Shown here piece by piece: positions 1-6,547 of a stretch of DNA of 9,631 nucleotides (its first letter is position 1; each line of letters begins with the position of its first letter). Under the pieces are notes generated by a model. That model did no database searches and was not told where the DNA came from. It was given only the letters and a program-made list of their open reading frames with translations. Source of the DNA: a bacterium (lineage in GTDB: Bacteria; Margulisbacteria; Marinamargulisbacteria; UBA6595). The stretch spans positions 1-9,631 of the forward strand of contig JAQCBC010000019.1 in NCBI GenBank assembly GCA_027621615.1. The letters are read 5' to 3'. Both the position numbers and the translations under genes were made by a program.

Positions 1-153
1 CAAGCCCTAATTACCACGGTTACTGGACTGTCAATTACCATTCCATTAATTATTATGCAACGGGTTATTCAAGAAAAAACACACCGATACATAGCCACAT
101 TGGATGCCTGTATTCGCGATGTCGTTGAGCTCTGTAAAAAAACAGCTGTATAA
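1..153 (+). CDS. exbB: ExbB/TolQ/MotA-family proton channel protein, C-terminal fragment
   Basis: The first 50 codons are open from base 1 and end in TAA at 151-153; the gene begins outside the window. The fragment starts QALITTVTGLSITIPLII, which matches the last transmembrane helix of ExbB/TolQ, including the conserved small and threonine residues that line the proton path and the following I-P. A charged, probably cytoplasmic tail follows (residues 20-50). In the family, ExbB forms a pentamer in the inner membrane around an ExbD dimer and uses the proton gradient to energise TonB. The next two genes are exbD and tonB, with only 7 bases to the preferred exbD start, which supports ExbB over MotA or TolQ. 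Only the tail is visible, so subfamily rests mostly on context. Confidence 0.85.
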   Translation, partial: QALITTVTGLSITIPLIIMQRVIQEKTHRYIATLDACIRDVVELCKKTAV

Positions 154-160
154 TTTATTT

Positions 161-580
161 ATGCGCTATCTTTCAAACCGATCGCCTTTAAAATCGAATA
201 ATCAAACAATTGATCTCATTCCATTAATTGATGTTGTCTTTATTTTGCTGATCTTTTTTTCTGTATCCACAACACTCAAGAGCAATCATGGGCTCGAATT
301 AAACTTGCCCGACGCAAGCCCGAATCCACAAAAAACAGCCCAATTAACCATTCATGTTGACGCCAACAATCGCCTATCCATCAACCAAGTTGTTCTAAAC
401 CCAGACCAATTTCAACGCCAACTATCTACCGTTATCCAGGCCCAGCCCAGCATTCCAATTGTCATTCGTGCGGATAACAGCTTAACCTACCAATCCGTCA
501 TCACGGTTCTTGACCGAGTACACAAAGCCGGTGGCAAGCACGCAGTACTAGCGACAACGCGCCGTTATGACGCCCCTTGA
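161..580 (+). CDS. exbD: ExbD/TolR-family biopolymer transport protein
   Basis: This is a 139-residue inner-membrane protein, the usual ExbD length. A short cytoplasmic N-terminus is followed by one transmembrane helix at about residues 17-37 with the motif PLIDVVFILLIFF. Asp24 in it is the conserved proton-carrying acid of ExbD/TolR. A periplasmic domain follows, with the typical pattern IVIRADNSLTYQSVITVLD near residues 100-118. I chose ATG 161 because it lies 7 bases after the exbB stop and gives a normal-length N-terminus. In-frame ATGs at 104 and 119 would overlap exbB deeply and add an atypical leader. No good Shine-Dalgarno precedes it, so coupling to exbB translation is likely. The 3' end overlaps tonB by 14 bases. 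Together with ExbB it should power the TonB encoded next. Confidence 0.93.
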   Translation: MRYLSNRSPLKSNNQTIDLIPLIDVVFILLIFFSVSTTLKSNHGLELNLPDASPNPQKTAQLTIHVDANNRLSINQVVLNPDQFQRQLSTVIQAQPSIPIVIRADNSLTYQSVITVLDRVHKAGGKHAVLATTRRYDAP

Positions 581-1133
581 TCGAACCGCATTCGTCATCA
601 CGGCTATCGTGCATGCCCTCGTTGCTCTATTCATTGCCCTCTACCCCCCCATTGCGCCAGCGTTAGATCTCCCCCAACAAACACTAACCGCCAGCTGGCA
701 TCATGAACCAGAAACAATCAAGCCCGCCCCCAAAAAAGTGGTTCAAAAACAGCCCAAAAAATTAGCCGCGGCAACCCCAAAAGCGGCACCAAGCAACACC
801 CCAGCACCGGCTAGTGTCACCGAGTCCATTCCGGTTGAGCCGCAACCATTTGAAACTGACCGAAAACAACCCAACGTTCAGACCGCCGTCACCCCGGTAT
901 ATCCTAAGCGCGCCTTAATTAACAATTGGGAAGGCCGGGTCCGTGTGGAATTGCGAATTGGAACTGGGGGCCAGATTGCCACTATCAAAATCCTACAATC
1001 CTCCGGCTTTCCAGAACTCGACACGGCTTACATCAATAGCCTAAAGCAACAACGGTATTTACCTCAAGAATTTCGAGGGAACGCTGTTGAAGGAATCTTA
1101 GAACAAGATTATACTTTTTCTTTAGACGAATGA
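567..1133 (+). CDS. tonB: TonB-family energy transducer
   Basis: A 188-residue protein with all three TonB parts. A single N-terminal transmembrane anchor at about residues 8-26 contains His16, aligned with the essential TonB helix histidine. A Pro/Lys/Ala-rich periplasmic spanning region lies at about 44-100. A C-terminal TonB domain at about 106-188 has the typical VYPKRA and WEGRVRVEL segments and SSGFPELDTAYINSLKQQRY. The family transmits proton-motive energy from ExbB/ExbD to outer-membrane TonB-dependent transporters. The start lies inside the exbD end (14-base overlap), and the stop overlaps the next start as ATGA, so translation is probably coupled. No TonB-dependent receptor is visible here, so the cargo is unknown. 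The domain shows that the organism has an outer membrane. Confidence 0.95.
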   Translation: MTPLDRTAFVITAIVHALVALFIALYPPIAPALDLPQQTLTASWHHEPETIKPAPKKVVQKQPKKLAAATPKAAPSNTPAPASVTESIPVEPQPFETDRKQPNVQTAVTPVYPKRALINNWEGRVRVELRIGTGGQIATIKILQSSGFPELDTAYINSLKQQRYLPQEFRGNAVEGILEQDYTFSLDE

Positions 1134-2656
1134 AGTACCCGATACGGCTATGTTTAATAATCCTTGGTTTTTGCACCGCTGGTGCATGTGCCACCAATAC
1201 GTTGTTTCTTGAAAATGAATTTCTTCGTGTGGATGTTAATAACCGGGCCTATAACACGGGGCGATTCAGCATTCAAACGACCCAGGGCAACCCCGCCACA
1301 CCCTTGGATGACAACCAACCCCTATCGTTGGGCAAACCCTATCCATGGAGCTCCTACACCACATTCTTGATTGATGGAAACCCCATTGTATTTGGCGGCA
1401 CTGCCAGTAAACGCGCAGGGAAAAACAGTGTCGTGGGGACCGTTACCCGTCAAGAACTGGTCGATGGTACCATTGAAACAACCGTTCAGTATAATACACT
1501 GACCATCACGCAAACGATTCAGCTCGTTCGAAATCCCAGCACCTTGGTTAAGGACTTGGTCTTAATTGACTACACCGTACACAACACCGATACAAACCCT
1601 CATGCCATTGGCGCACGCATCATGATTGATACCTGGTTGGGCAGCAATGACGCTGCGCCCTTTCGGGTGGGCGAGCTTGCTATTCAGTCTGAGTCTATTC
1701 TTGACGACCACCCTGTGGATTACTGGCAAACATTTGATAGCCTCAGCCAACCCACCGTTATTGCCCAAGGCATCCTTCAAAACCCTCGCTTGCGAATCAC
1801 ACCACCGGATCGAACGGCTTATGTTAACTGGGGAACACTCGCCGATTCGGTTTGGGATTTTAATTATATCGAGGGACGATCGTTTATTCGATCCGGAGAA
1901 TCCGATCCGGACACGGCTCTCGCTATGTATTGGAATCCGATCTCAGTACCCCCCAATGGCACACACACCATTCGAACCGCCTATGGCCTTGGAGGCGTTA
2001 CCCTATCCCCAGGCGCATTAAGTTTGGGATTAACGGCACCGGCTGAGCACTACTTTACCGACACTGCCCCCATCCCCGTTGTGGCTTACGTCCAAAACAC
2101 CGGCGGGTTTGATTCATCCGATACAGCGTTATCGTTACACATCCCAGAAGGATTCAAATTGGTGTCGGGCACAGCCACCCAGTCAATCGGTTGGTTGCCT
2201 GTCAATGAAACGCGTCAAATTGTATTTAAATTACAGCCCCTGCAACCCGGAAAAGGTCGCCATACCTTGGCATTACATGCAACATCCAGCACATTGCCGA
2301 GCAATACAACCGAACGGACAATCACAACCATTGCCCCCCCAACCCCAACCCATACACTGACCATGGAACAATTATCCCAAAAATATTACAAAATCACAGC
2401 CACAATTACCAACCCATCCCCACATGTCTTATTGGATCTCACCTATCAGCTACAATTGCCCGATGGTCTTCAGCTCGCTTGGTTTGAATCCAACAAGAAG
2501 CCCATTTTAGCCTTCCCAGACACCAGTCAAGAAACGCTGAGTTGGGTCGTGCACGGCAGCCACCACATCAGCGACACACAACTGACCCTCATCGAATCCT
2601 ATGCCGGTATCGGAACCCAAAAATATTTACATTCACTGGCACTTGGGATAGACTAA
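1130..2656 (+). CDS. Secreted beta-rich protein with Ig-like/CARDB-like domains, function unknown
   Basis: A 508-residue exported protein. Residues 1-21 form a signal peptide (Lys2, Arg6, hydrophobic core, then A-G-A-C-A). Cleavage after Ala21 by signal peptidase I looks likeliest. The Cys20 context lacks a good lipobox, though a lipoprotein cannot be excluded. Residues about 24-295 form a beta-rich domain beginning LFLENEFLRVDVNN, rich in Thr, Asn and aromatic residues. Residues about 305-400 look like a CARDB/Ig-type fold (PIPVVAYVQNTGGFDSS). Residues about 405-505 look like a second Ig-type domain (KITATITNPSPHVLLDLTYQ). I see no catalytic motif. It is probably a periplasmic or surface structural or binding protein. 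It overlaps tonB by 4 bases and is followed 3 bases later by an SLH protein, which places it in an envelope operon. Domain assignments are by pattern only. Confidence 0.75.
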   Translation: MKYPIRLCLIILGFCTAGACATNTLFLENEFLRVDVNNRAYNTGRFSIQTTQGNPATPLDDNQPLSLGKPYPWSSYTTFLIDGNPIVFGGTASKRAGKNSVVGTVTRQELVDGTIETTVQYNTLTITQTIQLVRNPSTLVKDLVLIDYTVHNTDTNPHAIGARIMIDTWLGSNDAAPFRVGELAIQSESILDDHPVDYWQTFDSLSQPTVIAQGILQNPRLRITPPDRTAYVNWGTLADSVWDFNYIEGRSFIRSGESDPDTALAMYWNPISVPPNGTHTIRTAYGLGGVTLSPGALSLGLTAPAEHYFTDTAPIPVVAYVQNTGGFDSSDTALSLHIPEGFKLVSGTATQSIGWLPVNETRQIVFKLQPLQPGKGRHTLALHATSSTLPSNTTERTITTIAPPTPTHTLTMEQLSQKYYKITATITNPSPHVLLDLTYQLQLPDGLQLAWFESNKKPILAFPDTSQETLSWVVHGSHHISDTQLTLIESYAGIGTQKYLHSLALGID

Positions 2657-2659
2657 ATT

Positions 2660-3148
2660 ATGGTGAAATACAAACTTCTCATAGTCGTGTTAATTTCTGC
2701 GAGTGCGTTTGGCTCGTCGATTCAAGATGTTGCTGTTAGCAACCGATCGTACCCCGCCATTCAACAGTCTTTAGACGCCGGCTACATGGTTCTGGACAGC
2801 CAAAACCGATTCAATCCCACCCAAAGCATTAGCCGACAGGATATGGCCACTATTATTCAAAAATTTGATTCTAAAATCAAACAAAAATATTTTAATTTGT
2901 CTCAAAGTGATTTTGAAGAATTGCTGCACTTAAGCAACTCATTTAAAACCTATATTGTTAATGTGGAATCCGACATCACCCAGCTCACCGATGCCCAAAC
3001 CGGATTAACAACTGATTACATGACTCTTCGCAGCGCACACGACACCTTGGCTGAGGAGCACCTGAAACTCCAGAAACGCGAAACCCAAACGCGTTGGATT
3101 GCCTTGGGTGCCGGTCTATTAAGTATTATTGCCCTTGCTACCAACTAA
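2660..3148 (+). CDS. Small SLH-domain envelope protein with coiled coil and C-terminal membrane segment
   Basis: A 162-residue protein. Residues 1-19 are a signal peptide or uncleaved anchor. Residues about 21-70 match an SLH domain: a D-V start (IQDVAVSNRS), a YPAIQQSLDAGYM helix, a F-N-P loop and the S-R-Q-D-M-A segment equivalent to the usual T-R-A-E. Residues about 80-143 are predicted coiled coil (ELLHLSNSF, then DTLAEEHLKLQKRE). Residues about 146-160 form a hydrophobic C-terminal helix (WIALGAGLLSIIALA). SLH domains of diderms bind peptidoglycan-linked polymers. The order SLH then coiled coil recalls OmpM-type outer-membrane tethers, but here a single helix stands where a beta-barrel would be. 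It starts 3 bases after the previous gene, and its last 20 bases overlap the next. A peptidoglycan-to-membrane spacer role is inferred. Confidence 0.72.
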   Translation: MVKYKLLIVVLISASAFGSSIQDVAVSNRSYPAIQQSLDAGYMVLDSQNRFNPTQSISRQDMATIIQKFDSKIKQKYFNLSQSDFEELLHLSNSFKTYIVNVESDITQLTDAQTGLTTDYMTLRSAHDTLAEEHLKLQKRETQTRWIALGAGLLSIIALATN

Positions 3149-3797
3149 GATTCCCATCGGTTGTGCCTACTTAGTCATTGGATCCCCGGGGTCCAACTTA
3201 ACCCATCGTGTTCGCGATTGGATTGACGCTCAAGCGTCCACGTTGTGCATGCCGTTATTGGAAGACCCTATTCGTATTGAGCACATTCGAGCCTTGCATA
3301 GCGATACCCGTTCTGGCACCCACACCCACACACTTGTATGGATTCCATCGGCCAATCGCTTGCATGCATCGGTTGCCAATGCCTTACTCAAATTTTTAGA
3401 AGAACCGCCGCCCAATATTAGTACCATTTTGTCTGCCCCCACCACGGATGTCTTGGACACCATTCGATCCCGATGCCACCACATTTATTTGAATCAAGCC
3501 AAGCAAACAGCGGGTATGCCCAGCCCCCTGCACAGCGATTATGGCGACTCAGAACCGCCGCTGATTGCATTTGAGACACTGCAGCAGTATTCATTAATTG
3601 ATCGGTTTTCGCAGTCAGAAATCATGGCAAAGAATAAAAAATATTGTGAATATCAACTATTATCTTGGCTTGATAGCTTGGTTAAACGCAATCAGTTTTC
3701 CCCAATCATGAATCTAATTGTCGAAAAAATTAAGAAAATACAGTATAATTGTAATATAAAACTACAATTGGACGAGCTTATGCTTGCCATACATTAA
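3129..3797 (+). CDS. holB: DNA polymerase III delta'-like clamp-loader subunit, shortened
   Basis: A 222-residue protein matching the AAA+ core of DnaX/HolB clamp-loader subunits. Residues 79-95 read LHASVANALLKFLEEPP, the sensor/Walker-B-side helix of delta'. Residues 109-116 end in S-R-C (114-116), the arginine-finger motif that delta' presents to the neighbouring ATPase. The P-loop position near residues 15-25 reads IGSPGSN and lacks the G-K-T, so ATP binding is unlikely. The zinc-binding cysteine cluster found in many homologues is absent. At 222 residues it is much shorter than E. coli delta' (about 330), and the C-terminal collar domain looks reduced or missing. The proposed start is TTG 3129; the first ATG (3249) would delete the N-terminal strand and loop. 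It overlaps the SLH gene by 20 bases. A lineage-specific non-ATPase delta' is the likely role. Confidence 0.78.
   Translation: MPLLPTKIPIGCAYLVIGSPGSNLTHRVRDWIDAQASTLCMPLLEDPIRIEHIRALHSDTRSGTHTHTLVWIPSANRLHASVANALLKFLEEPPPNISTILSAPTTDVLDTIRSRCHHIYLNQAKQTAGMPSPLHSDYGDSEPPLIAFETLQQYSLIDRFSQSEIMAKNKKYCEYQLLSWLDSLVKRNQFSPIMNLIVEKIKKIQYNCNIKLQLDELMLAIH
3718..3749 (+). promoter_or_regulatory. Possible promoter for rpsU inside the holB 3' end
   Basis: A perfect TATAAT hexamer lies at 3744-3749. The upstream region has only weak -35 candidates, such as TCGAAA at 3721-3726 (17-base spacer) or TTGTCG at 3718 (20-base spacer). It sits about 70 bases before the rpsU start and could let the ribosomal protein gene be transcribed separately from the envelope genes. 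The surrounding DNA is A/T-rich, so a chance match is possible. Confidence 0.33.
3747..3769. repeat. Perfect inverted repeat overlapping the possible rpsU promoter
   Basis: AATTGTA at 3747-3753 and TACAATT at 3763-3769 are exact reverse complements separated by 9 bases. The left arm overlaps the TATAAT at 3744-3749 and the right arm lies near the expected transcript start and leader. It could be an operator or an RNA hairpin in the rpsU leader. It also lies within the last codons of holB, so it may have no function. Confidence 0.4.
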
Positions 3798-3805
3798 ATA
3801 ACAAC

Positions 3806-3811
3806 AAGGAG
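3806..3811 (+). promoter_or_regulatory. Strong Shine-Dalgarno of rpsU
   Basis: AAGGAG at 3806-3811 lies 5 bases before ATG 3817. It is the strongest ribosome-binding site in the window and fixes the rpsU start. Most neighbouring genes lack such a site and depend on overlap or close spacing. Confidence 0.85.
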
Positions 3812-3816
3812 TTAAC

Positions 3817-4002
3817 ATGGAAAGAAAACGAAAATCATCATTGGAACAGCTATTGGGCAAATTCAAGCGCGATTCCAAAGAAACAATTTTAGCCTGCAAA
3901 ACAAAAGAGTTTTATGAAAAGCCATCCAATGTTCGCAAGCGGAAAGTGAAGGCTGCCAAGCGTCGAACACGCATTGAGCAGCAAAAAGACAAATTAACCT
4001 AA
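3817..4002 (+). CDS. rpsU: 30S ribosomal protein bS21
   Basis: A 61-residue, very basic protein that matches bS21. It has SLEQLLGKFKRDS near residues 8-20 (family pattern S-L-E-x-A-L-x-x-F-K-R), then KEFYEKPSNVRKRK near 30-43 (the E-Y-Y-E-K-P signature), then a Lys/Arg-rich tail, KAAKRRTR. Length is normal for the family (about 58-70). In the ribosome, bS21 binds the 30S platform near the 3' end of 16S rRNA and helps initiation with Shine-Dalgarno messages. A strong AAGGAG precedes it, and a possible promoter lies inside holB. It starts 19 bases after holB and ends one base before the next gene. In many bacteria rpsU sits beside replication or sigma-factor genes; here the nearest replication gene is holB. 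Confidence 0.93.
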   Translation: MERKRKSSLEQLLGKFKRDSKETILACKTKEFYEKPSNVRKRKVKAAKRRTRIEQQKDKLT

Positions 4003-4003
4003 A

Positions 4004-6280
4004 TTGAGCACCGTACTCGACAGCCTTTTAGAACAGTCTGATCGAGGGCCTCTTTATGAATTTTGCAAAGAAAAAATTCAAAAAAACACCCCTGAATTCT
4101 TTCAAACATTAATCCCATTGTACCGAACTTTAATGGGCAACTTAGCCGATGCGGATTTGCATCACACGATTGCTCAACTGTACTATGACTTTGGTTTTTA
4201 TGCCAATGCGCTGGAAGCCTGCCTTGATATTCTAGATACTCAAATTGACTATATTCCCAGTTATGTTTTGCTGGACAAACTCTATTATCAATCACAACCC
4301 CCTGAACCGATTATTGACCAATTTGAAACGGCGCTTAAGCATGGGTTTTGGTTTCCCATTATTATTGATTCATTGCCCAAATTTTATGCCGATCACGGAA
4401 CCGCTGCTGATTTGGTTTGGTTTTATGAACATTGGCGACAATCCACCGGATCTTTAAGTCCGTATTATATGGATGCCGCACTGGCCTATCAAGCCAATCA
4501 CCAATATCACCCAGCCGCCGAGGCCTATTACGCCTATGCAAAAGAATCGGATATCGCCCGAAACCACGCCATACACGGCTTAAAACGATTACTGCGTCAG
4601 CACAAACACTGTGGGCACAGTTACCAGTGGCTGATCCAATTATTAATTCAAGAATCTGAACCCGATGCCATCCACGCCGTTCTTCTACAGGTCCGTGCAT
4701 CCGACTGCCCCGAAACCATGGATGCCTGCTTCAGGCTCGCAACCGAACATTACCCGGATCATGCTCGATTTTGGGTTCTCTGGTTAACCATCTACACCCA
4801 TATCCCGTGGAATGAAGAGCAGTACATGCACATTAATCAACGTCTTTTGAGCCTCACCCTGTGCGACACCGATACCGAACTCTGGATTACCACAACGCAG
4901 CATACGCTATCTCATCATCGCATAGCCATTGGCCATCAAATCCTCTTATTGGACATTTTATTTGATCATAACCACGATCACGCTGCGTACACGCATTTAT
5001 CGACGCTATTGGCCACAGACCACGTGGAGCCAAGCCCGGCGCTTCACGATTTAATGCATCGGATTGGGACCCATGAGAATCCCGTCGGGCTGTATTTATA
5101 TGCCCAATGGTTAATTCAGACCCAGCAGTACGCCCTGGCTCAACCAACATTGGATCAGTTATCCGAAACCTCGTACCATGCAAAAGCCTTATTGCTAAGC
5201 AGTGAGCTTGCCAAGCAAACCCGTCATTACCCCGCTATGGTTCGCATTTTAGTGGATTTAATTCAACGCTACCCATACACCATTGCGTATCATAACGCTT
5301 TAATGGATGCTCACGCTTACTGGGGCACGGAGCAACGCAATCGACTCACCACACAATCCCCTAAAACCCACTATCAACTCGGGCTTCTGGCTTTTCGAGA
5401 TGAACGACTATCCGATGCCATTGCCCACTTTCAAAAAATTCGATTCATCAGCAAACCCAAACCCCAGCAATTAATTGGGCGATGTTTTTTAGAAGATGGC
5501 TTGTATTCACTGGCCATGGATACATTGGCAAGCAGTTACACCGAGTCCCCCAATTCCCAAACATTATTTTGGCTTGTTTGCGCCGCTATTCATGCGGGAG
5601 ACGATGCCGCCGCCATGCGCTACCACCGCCAACTCATGCAAACCGCAATCGACACCCCCGGGATTACAGAACTTGGTCACGATGTGCACCAACGCCAATT
5701 GCACCAATCCTTACCCAAACTGCTGGGCGTTGCTCTCAGCTGGCGCAACCAATCCCCCCATTTAATTGCCTTGCCACCGGTGGCGCTTATTACACAAAAG
5801 CAACGCAATTATACCAATCTTAATTTTTCCAACCACCACAACGATACCGGCATTTCCCAAAGCTTGCATCATAACATTCGAGATGCCAACCAAAGTTTTG
5901 AGCTAGCCATACAGCTCAACAACGAGCATCCCGTTGCCCATCACAATGCCGCCGTTACCCAAAGCATTTTAACAGAGTCTCCAGCACCAGAATCGGGACT
6001 AACCGCGGCGTGTGTTCATTTGATTCATCGCAATTTTTCTGAAGCGTTGCCTGAATGGCTCGCACTCACTCAAAAAAAATCCGTGTACTATGGCTTAGCC
6101 TGTTTGAATACTGGAGACTGTTACTTTCAGTTAAATCAAGCCCAAAAAGCCTATTACTATTGGCAGCTGGCTAGCACAACCATCAGCCTAAACCACCTCG
6201 TTTATCAACGTTTTTACCATTTGAATCCCAAACGCATGGGATTTAAGTCTATGTTTTTAACAAAAAAACAAGTGATTTGA
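4004..6280 (+). CDS. Large cytoplasmic TPR-like helical-repeat protein, function unknown
   Basis: A 758-residue protein with no signal peptide or membrane helix, made of repeated helical pairs rich in Tyr, His, Ala and Leu. TPR-like units are clearest at about residues 50-95, 155-195, 365-425, 453-545 (HYQLGLLAFRDERLSDAIAH; IGRCFLEDGLYSLAMDTLAS) and 695-728 (GLACLNTGDCYFQLNQAQKA). Residues 545-630 look like a different, less regular segment with SPHLIALPPVALITQ. TPR arrays usually act as protein-binding scaffolds; no enzymatic motif is seen. The proposed start is TTG 4004, one base after the rpsU stop, with no good Shine-Dalgarno. The next in-frame ATG (4133) would leave a 129-base gap and lose helical sequence, so coupling to rpsU is favoured. 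It is the last gene of its block. Confidence 0.72.
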   Translation: MSTVLDSLLEQSDRGPLYEFCKEKIQKNTPEFFQTLIPLYRTLMGNLADADLHHTIAQLYYDFGFYANALEACLDILDTQIDYIPSYVLLDKLYYQSQPPEPIIDQFETALKHGFWFPIIIDSLPKFYADHGTAADLVWFYEHWRQSTGSLSPYYMDAALAYQANHQYHPAAEAYYAYAKESDIARNHAIHGLKRLLRQHKHCGHSYQWLIQLLIQESEPDAIHAVLLQVRASDCPETMDACFRLATEHYPDHARFWVLWLTIYTHIPWNEEQYMHINQRLLSLTLCDTDTELWITTTQHTLSHHRIAIGHQILLLDILFDHNHDHAAYTHLSTLLATDHVEPSPALHDLMHRIGTHENPVGLYLYAQWLIQTQQYALAQPTLDQLSETSYHAKALLLSSELAKQTRHYPAMVRILVDLIQRYPYTIAYHNALMDAHAYWGTEQRNRLTTQSPKTHYQLGLLAFRDERLSDAIAHFQKIRFISKPKPQQLIGRCFLEDGLYSLAMDTLASSYTESPNSQTLFWLVCAAIHAGDDAAAMRYHRQLMQTAIDTPGITELGHDVHQRQLHQSLPKLLGVALSWRNQSPHLIALPPVALITQKQRNYTNLNFSNHHNDTGISQSLHHNIRDANQSFELAIQLNNEHPVAHHNAAVTQSILTESPAPESGLTAACVHLIHRNFSEALPEWLALTQKKSVYYGLACLNTGDCYFQLNQAQKAYYYWQLASTTISLNHLVYQRFYHLNPKRMGFKSMFLTKKQVI

Positions 6281-6357
6281 TTCAAGAATATAAGGTTAAA
6301 TAAGGTTTTTTTTGGTTTTTTACTCTTTTAAAAAGCATAATCATGCCCGACTGGCTA

Positions 6358-6387
6358 TTGCATAAACTAAAAACTCACTTGTATACT
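6358..6387 (+). promoter_or_regulatory. Sigma70-type promoter candidate
   Basis: TTGCAT at 6358-6363 and TATACT at 6382-6387 are separated by 18 bases. Each keeps most consensus positions (4 of 6 to TTGACA, 5 of 6 to TATAAT). The expected start at about 6393-6396 lies just before the first hairpin. It would drive either a small RNA or a roughly 150-base leader for the downstream operon. It is the best promoter candidate in the window. Confidence 0.5.
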
Positions 6388-6393
6388 TTTTAG

Positions 6394-6481
6394 TAACTAA
6401 GCAAATTGTCCCTCCCCTCGGCAATTTTGCTTTCCTTTCCCTGCTCTGCAGGGAGAGGTTCTTTCAAGTTTGGGAGCTTGA
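6394..6481 (+). ncRNA. Candidate structured RNA or leader with three hairpins
   Basis: Hairpin 1 has a 12-pair stem (6399-6410 with 6420-6432), one bulged T and a 9-base pyrimidine loop, CCTCCCCTC. Hairpin 2 has an 11-pair stem, 6434-6444 with 6448-6458. Hairpin 3 has 7 pairs, 6464-6470 with 6475-6481, and a TGGG loop. They lie almost end to end, directly after a promoter candidate. I recognise no known RNA family. It could be a free small RNA, a leader of the downstream operon, or only terminator structure. Pairing was judged by eye. Confidence 0.35.
6434..6465 (+). terminator. Possible intrinsic terminator
   Basis: Stem CCTTTCCCTGC (6434-6444) pairs with GCAGGGAGAGG (6448-6458) with one G-T wobble and a TCT loop, followed by TTCTTTC. 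The stem is strong, but the T tract is broken by C, so termination may be partial. It could end transcription from the upstream block or a small RNA from 6394. Confidence 0.45.
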
Positions 6482-6531
6482 TAAAAAAAAAATTTTTTAA
6501 AGTTTCAAAAATTGATGTTTACCCTTATATT

Positions 6532-6547
6532 TGATACGCTTGTATCA
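6532..6547. repeat. Inverted repeat reaching into the start codon of the membrane protein gene
   Basis: TGATAC (6532-6537) and GTATCA (6542-6547) are perfect reverse complements around GCTT. The right arm includes the A of ATG 6547. It could be an operator or an RNA hairpin hiding the start. No Shine-Dalgarno is visible in front of this gene. Confidence 0.5.

Larger units (their letters stand above)
6281..6546. other. Intergenic region with T-rich start, promoter, hairpins and A/T tract
   Basis: The only sizeable gap. From 6281 it has the direct repeat TAAGGTT (6291-6297, 6301-6307) running into T tracts at 6304-6320. No strong GC hairpin sits there. Then come a promoter-like pair (6358-6387), three adjacent hairpins (6399-6481), an A10T6 tract (6483-6498) and an inverted repeat at 6532-6547. 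I see no convincing small gene; a 16-codon frame from ATG 6343 lacks a ribosome-binding site. Confidence 0.6.

Noticed and set aside
104..160. Longer exbD start at ATG 104 or ATG 119
   Set aside because: It would overlap exbB by about 35-50 bases and add an atypical leader before the normal ExbD N-terminus; ATG 161 gives family length and spacing.
6304..6330. T-rich stretch after the repeat-protein gene as an intrinsic terminator
   Set aside because: T tracts are present, but no stable hairpin directly precedes them.
6343..6393. Short 16-codon frame in the intergenic region
   Set aside because: It has no Shine-Dalgarno, resembles nothing I recognise, and runs through the promoter candidate.
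6394..6481. Hairpin region as 6S RNA, SRP RNA or THF riboswitch
   Set aside because: None of the conserved cores of these families could be found by eye, despite the folate gene downstream.
6483..6498. A10T6 tract as a terminator hairpin
   Set aside because: A purely A-T stem is too weak and has no GC core; it is more likely a bent or UP-like A/T element or neutral.
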